Of a stretch of DNA of 64,000 bases, positions 63,870 through 64,000 are shown piece after piece. Under the pieces are notes generated by a model, which saw nothing but the letters and a program-made list of their open reading frames with translations, searched no databases and was not told the DNA's origin. Source of the DNA: Leisingera sp. ANG59 (GTDB taxonomy: Bacteria; Pseudomonadota; Alphaproteobacteria; Rhodobacterales; Rhodobacteraceae); the NCBI RefSeq assembly GCF_013317235.1, contig NZ_WLCM01000003.1, positions 1-64,000 of the forward strand, in the 5' to 3' direction. The translations under genes were made by a program, and so were the position numbers. Position 1 is the stretch's first letter, and each line of letters starts with the position of its first letter.

Positions 63870-64000
63870 ATGAAAAAGCAGACACCCGGATTGTCCAATG
63901 CCTATGCGCTAAGCACGCCTGAAGATTCGCGGCGGCTTTATGCGGATTGGGCCGGCAGCTACGATCAGGATTTCGCAGCCGGGCAGGACTACTTGCTGCC
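63870..64000 (+). CDS. Class I methyltransferase, N-terminus only
   Basis: 43 codons before the window ends: MKKQTPGLSNAYALSTPEDSRRLYADWAGSYDQDF. The LYADWAGSYDQDF segment is the typical N-terminal part before motif I in class I SAM-dependent methyltransferases. The catalytic region is outside the window. Confidence 0.6.
   Translation, partial: MKKQTPGLSNAYALSTPEDSRRLYADWAGSYDQDFAAGQDYLL

Overview
The window is GC-rich, gene-dense bacterial chromosome. Gene content points to an alphaproteobacterium of the Rhodobacteraceae, most likely the Roseobacter group (Leisingera, Phaeobacter or Ruegeria-like; this is inference from gene families and order, no search was run). Supporting signs are the CcrM methyltransferase, the rnd-kdsD-lptCAB-hpf-ptsN block, petABC for a three-subunit cytochrome bc1 complex, a PetP/PetR-like regulator pair, the order HDAC-like/xseB/ispA/dxs, an FMN riboswitch in front of a type II lumazine synthase, and an RpoH promoter of the alphaproteobacterial form in front of dnaK. 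No rRNA, CRISPR array, phage, integrase or insertion sequence was recognised.

Layout. 1-4.9 kb: end of mutY, an alkane monooxygenase, a membrane class III nucleotide cyclase, ccrM and rnhB. 4.9-8.4 kb: three poorly known genes (two small secreted proteins and a membrane-anchored winged-helix protein), then a soluble cyclase carrying an N-terminal DUF427 domain. 8.5-11.8 kb: a two-gene unit of a fused E1 alpha/beta 2-oxoacid dehydrogenase and a FabD-like acyltransferase. 12-14.3 kb: tRNA-Leu and a secreted serralysin-like RTX protease. 14.4-19.3 kb: RNase D, the Kdo precursor enzyme KdsD, LptC/A/B, Hpf and PtsN, all on the + strand.

19.5-29.5 kb is a surface-glycan region: a double sulfotransferase, a GT14-type enzyme, two paralogous GT2-type enzymes, galE, galU, kdsB, cysQ (which clears the PAP left by sulfotransferases) and an ABC-2 export permease. 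Together these suggest a sulfated, possibly Kdo-linked polysaccharide. 29.5-38.9 kb holds housekeeping genes: an SH3 protein, DNA-repair alkB, dnaK-dnaJ, radC, tRNA-Lys, dapF and mtaB. 39-41.7 kb is petABC.

41.9-64 kb is mixed: a GST, the FMN-riboswitch-controlled ribH, a TPP-riboswitch-controlled thiBPQ operon, aroC, a MerR regulator divergent from a small cation-efflux protein with a textbook 19-bp-spacer promoter, malonyl-CoA synthetase, an EamA transporter, an SDR protein lacking its catalytic residues next to a divergent LysR gene, AraC and MgtC-type genes, ilvE, petP/petR, the isoprenoid precursor block ending in dxs, a frameshifted small gene, an epimerase-like gene and the start of a methyltransferase.

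The points most worth a second look are the DUF427-cyclase fusion with its membrane winged-helix neighbour, the E1 fusion/acyltransferase pair, the double sulfotransferase and its glycan cluster, an 11-bp-period intergenic repeat found twice (34.4 kb and 58.4 kb), the MerR-type promoter, the catalytically altered SDR, and the broken gene after dxs. Start sites were chosen by ribosome binding sites and family length, and differ from the longest reading frame in many cases.
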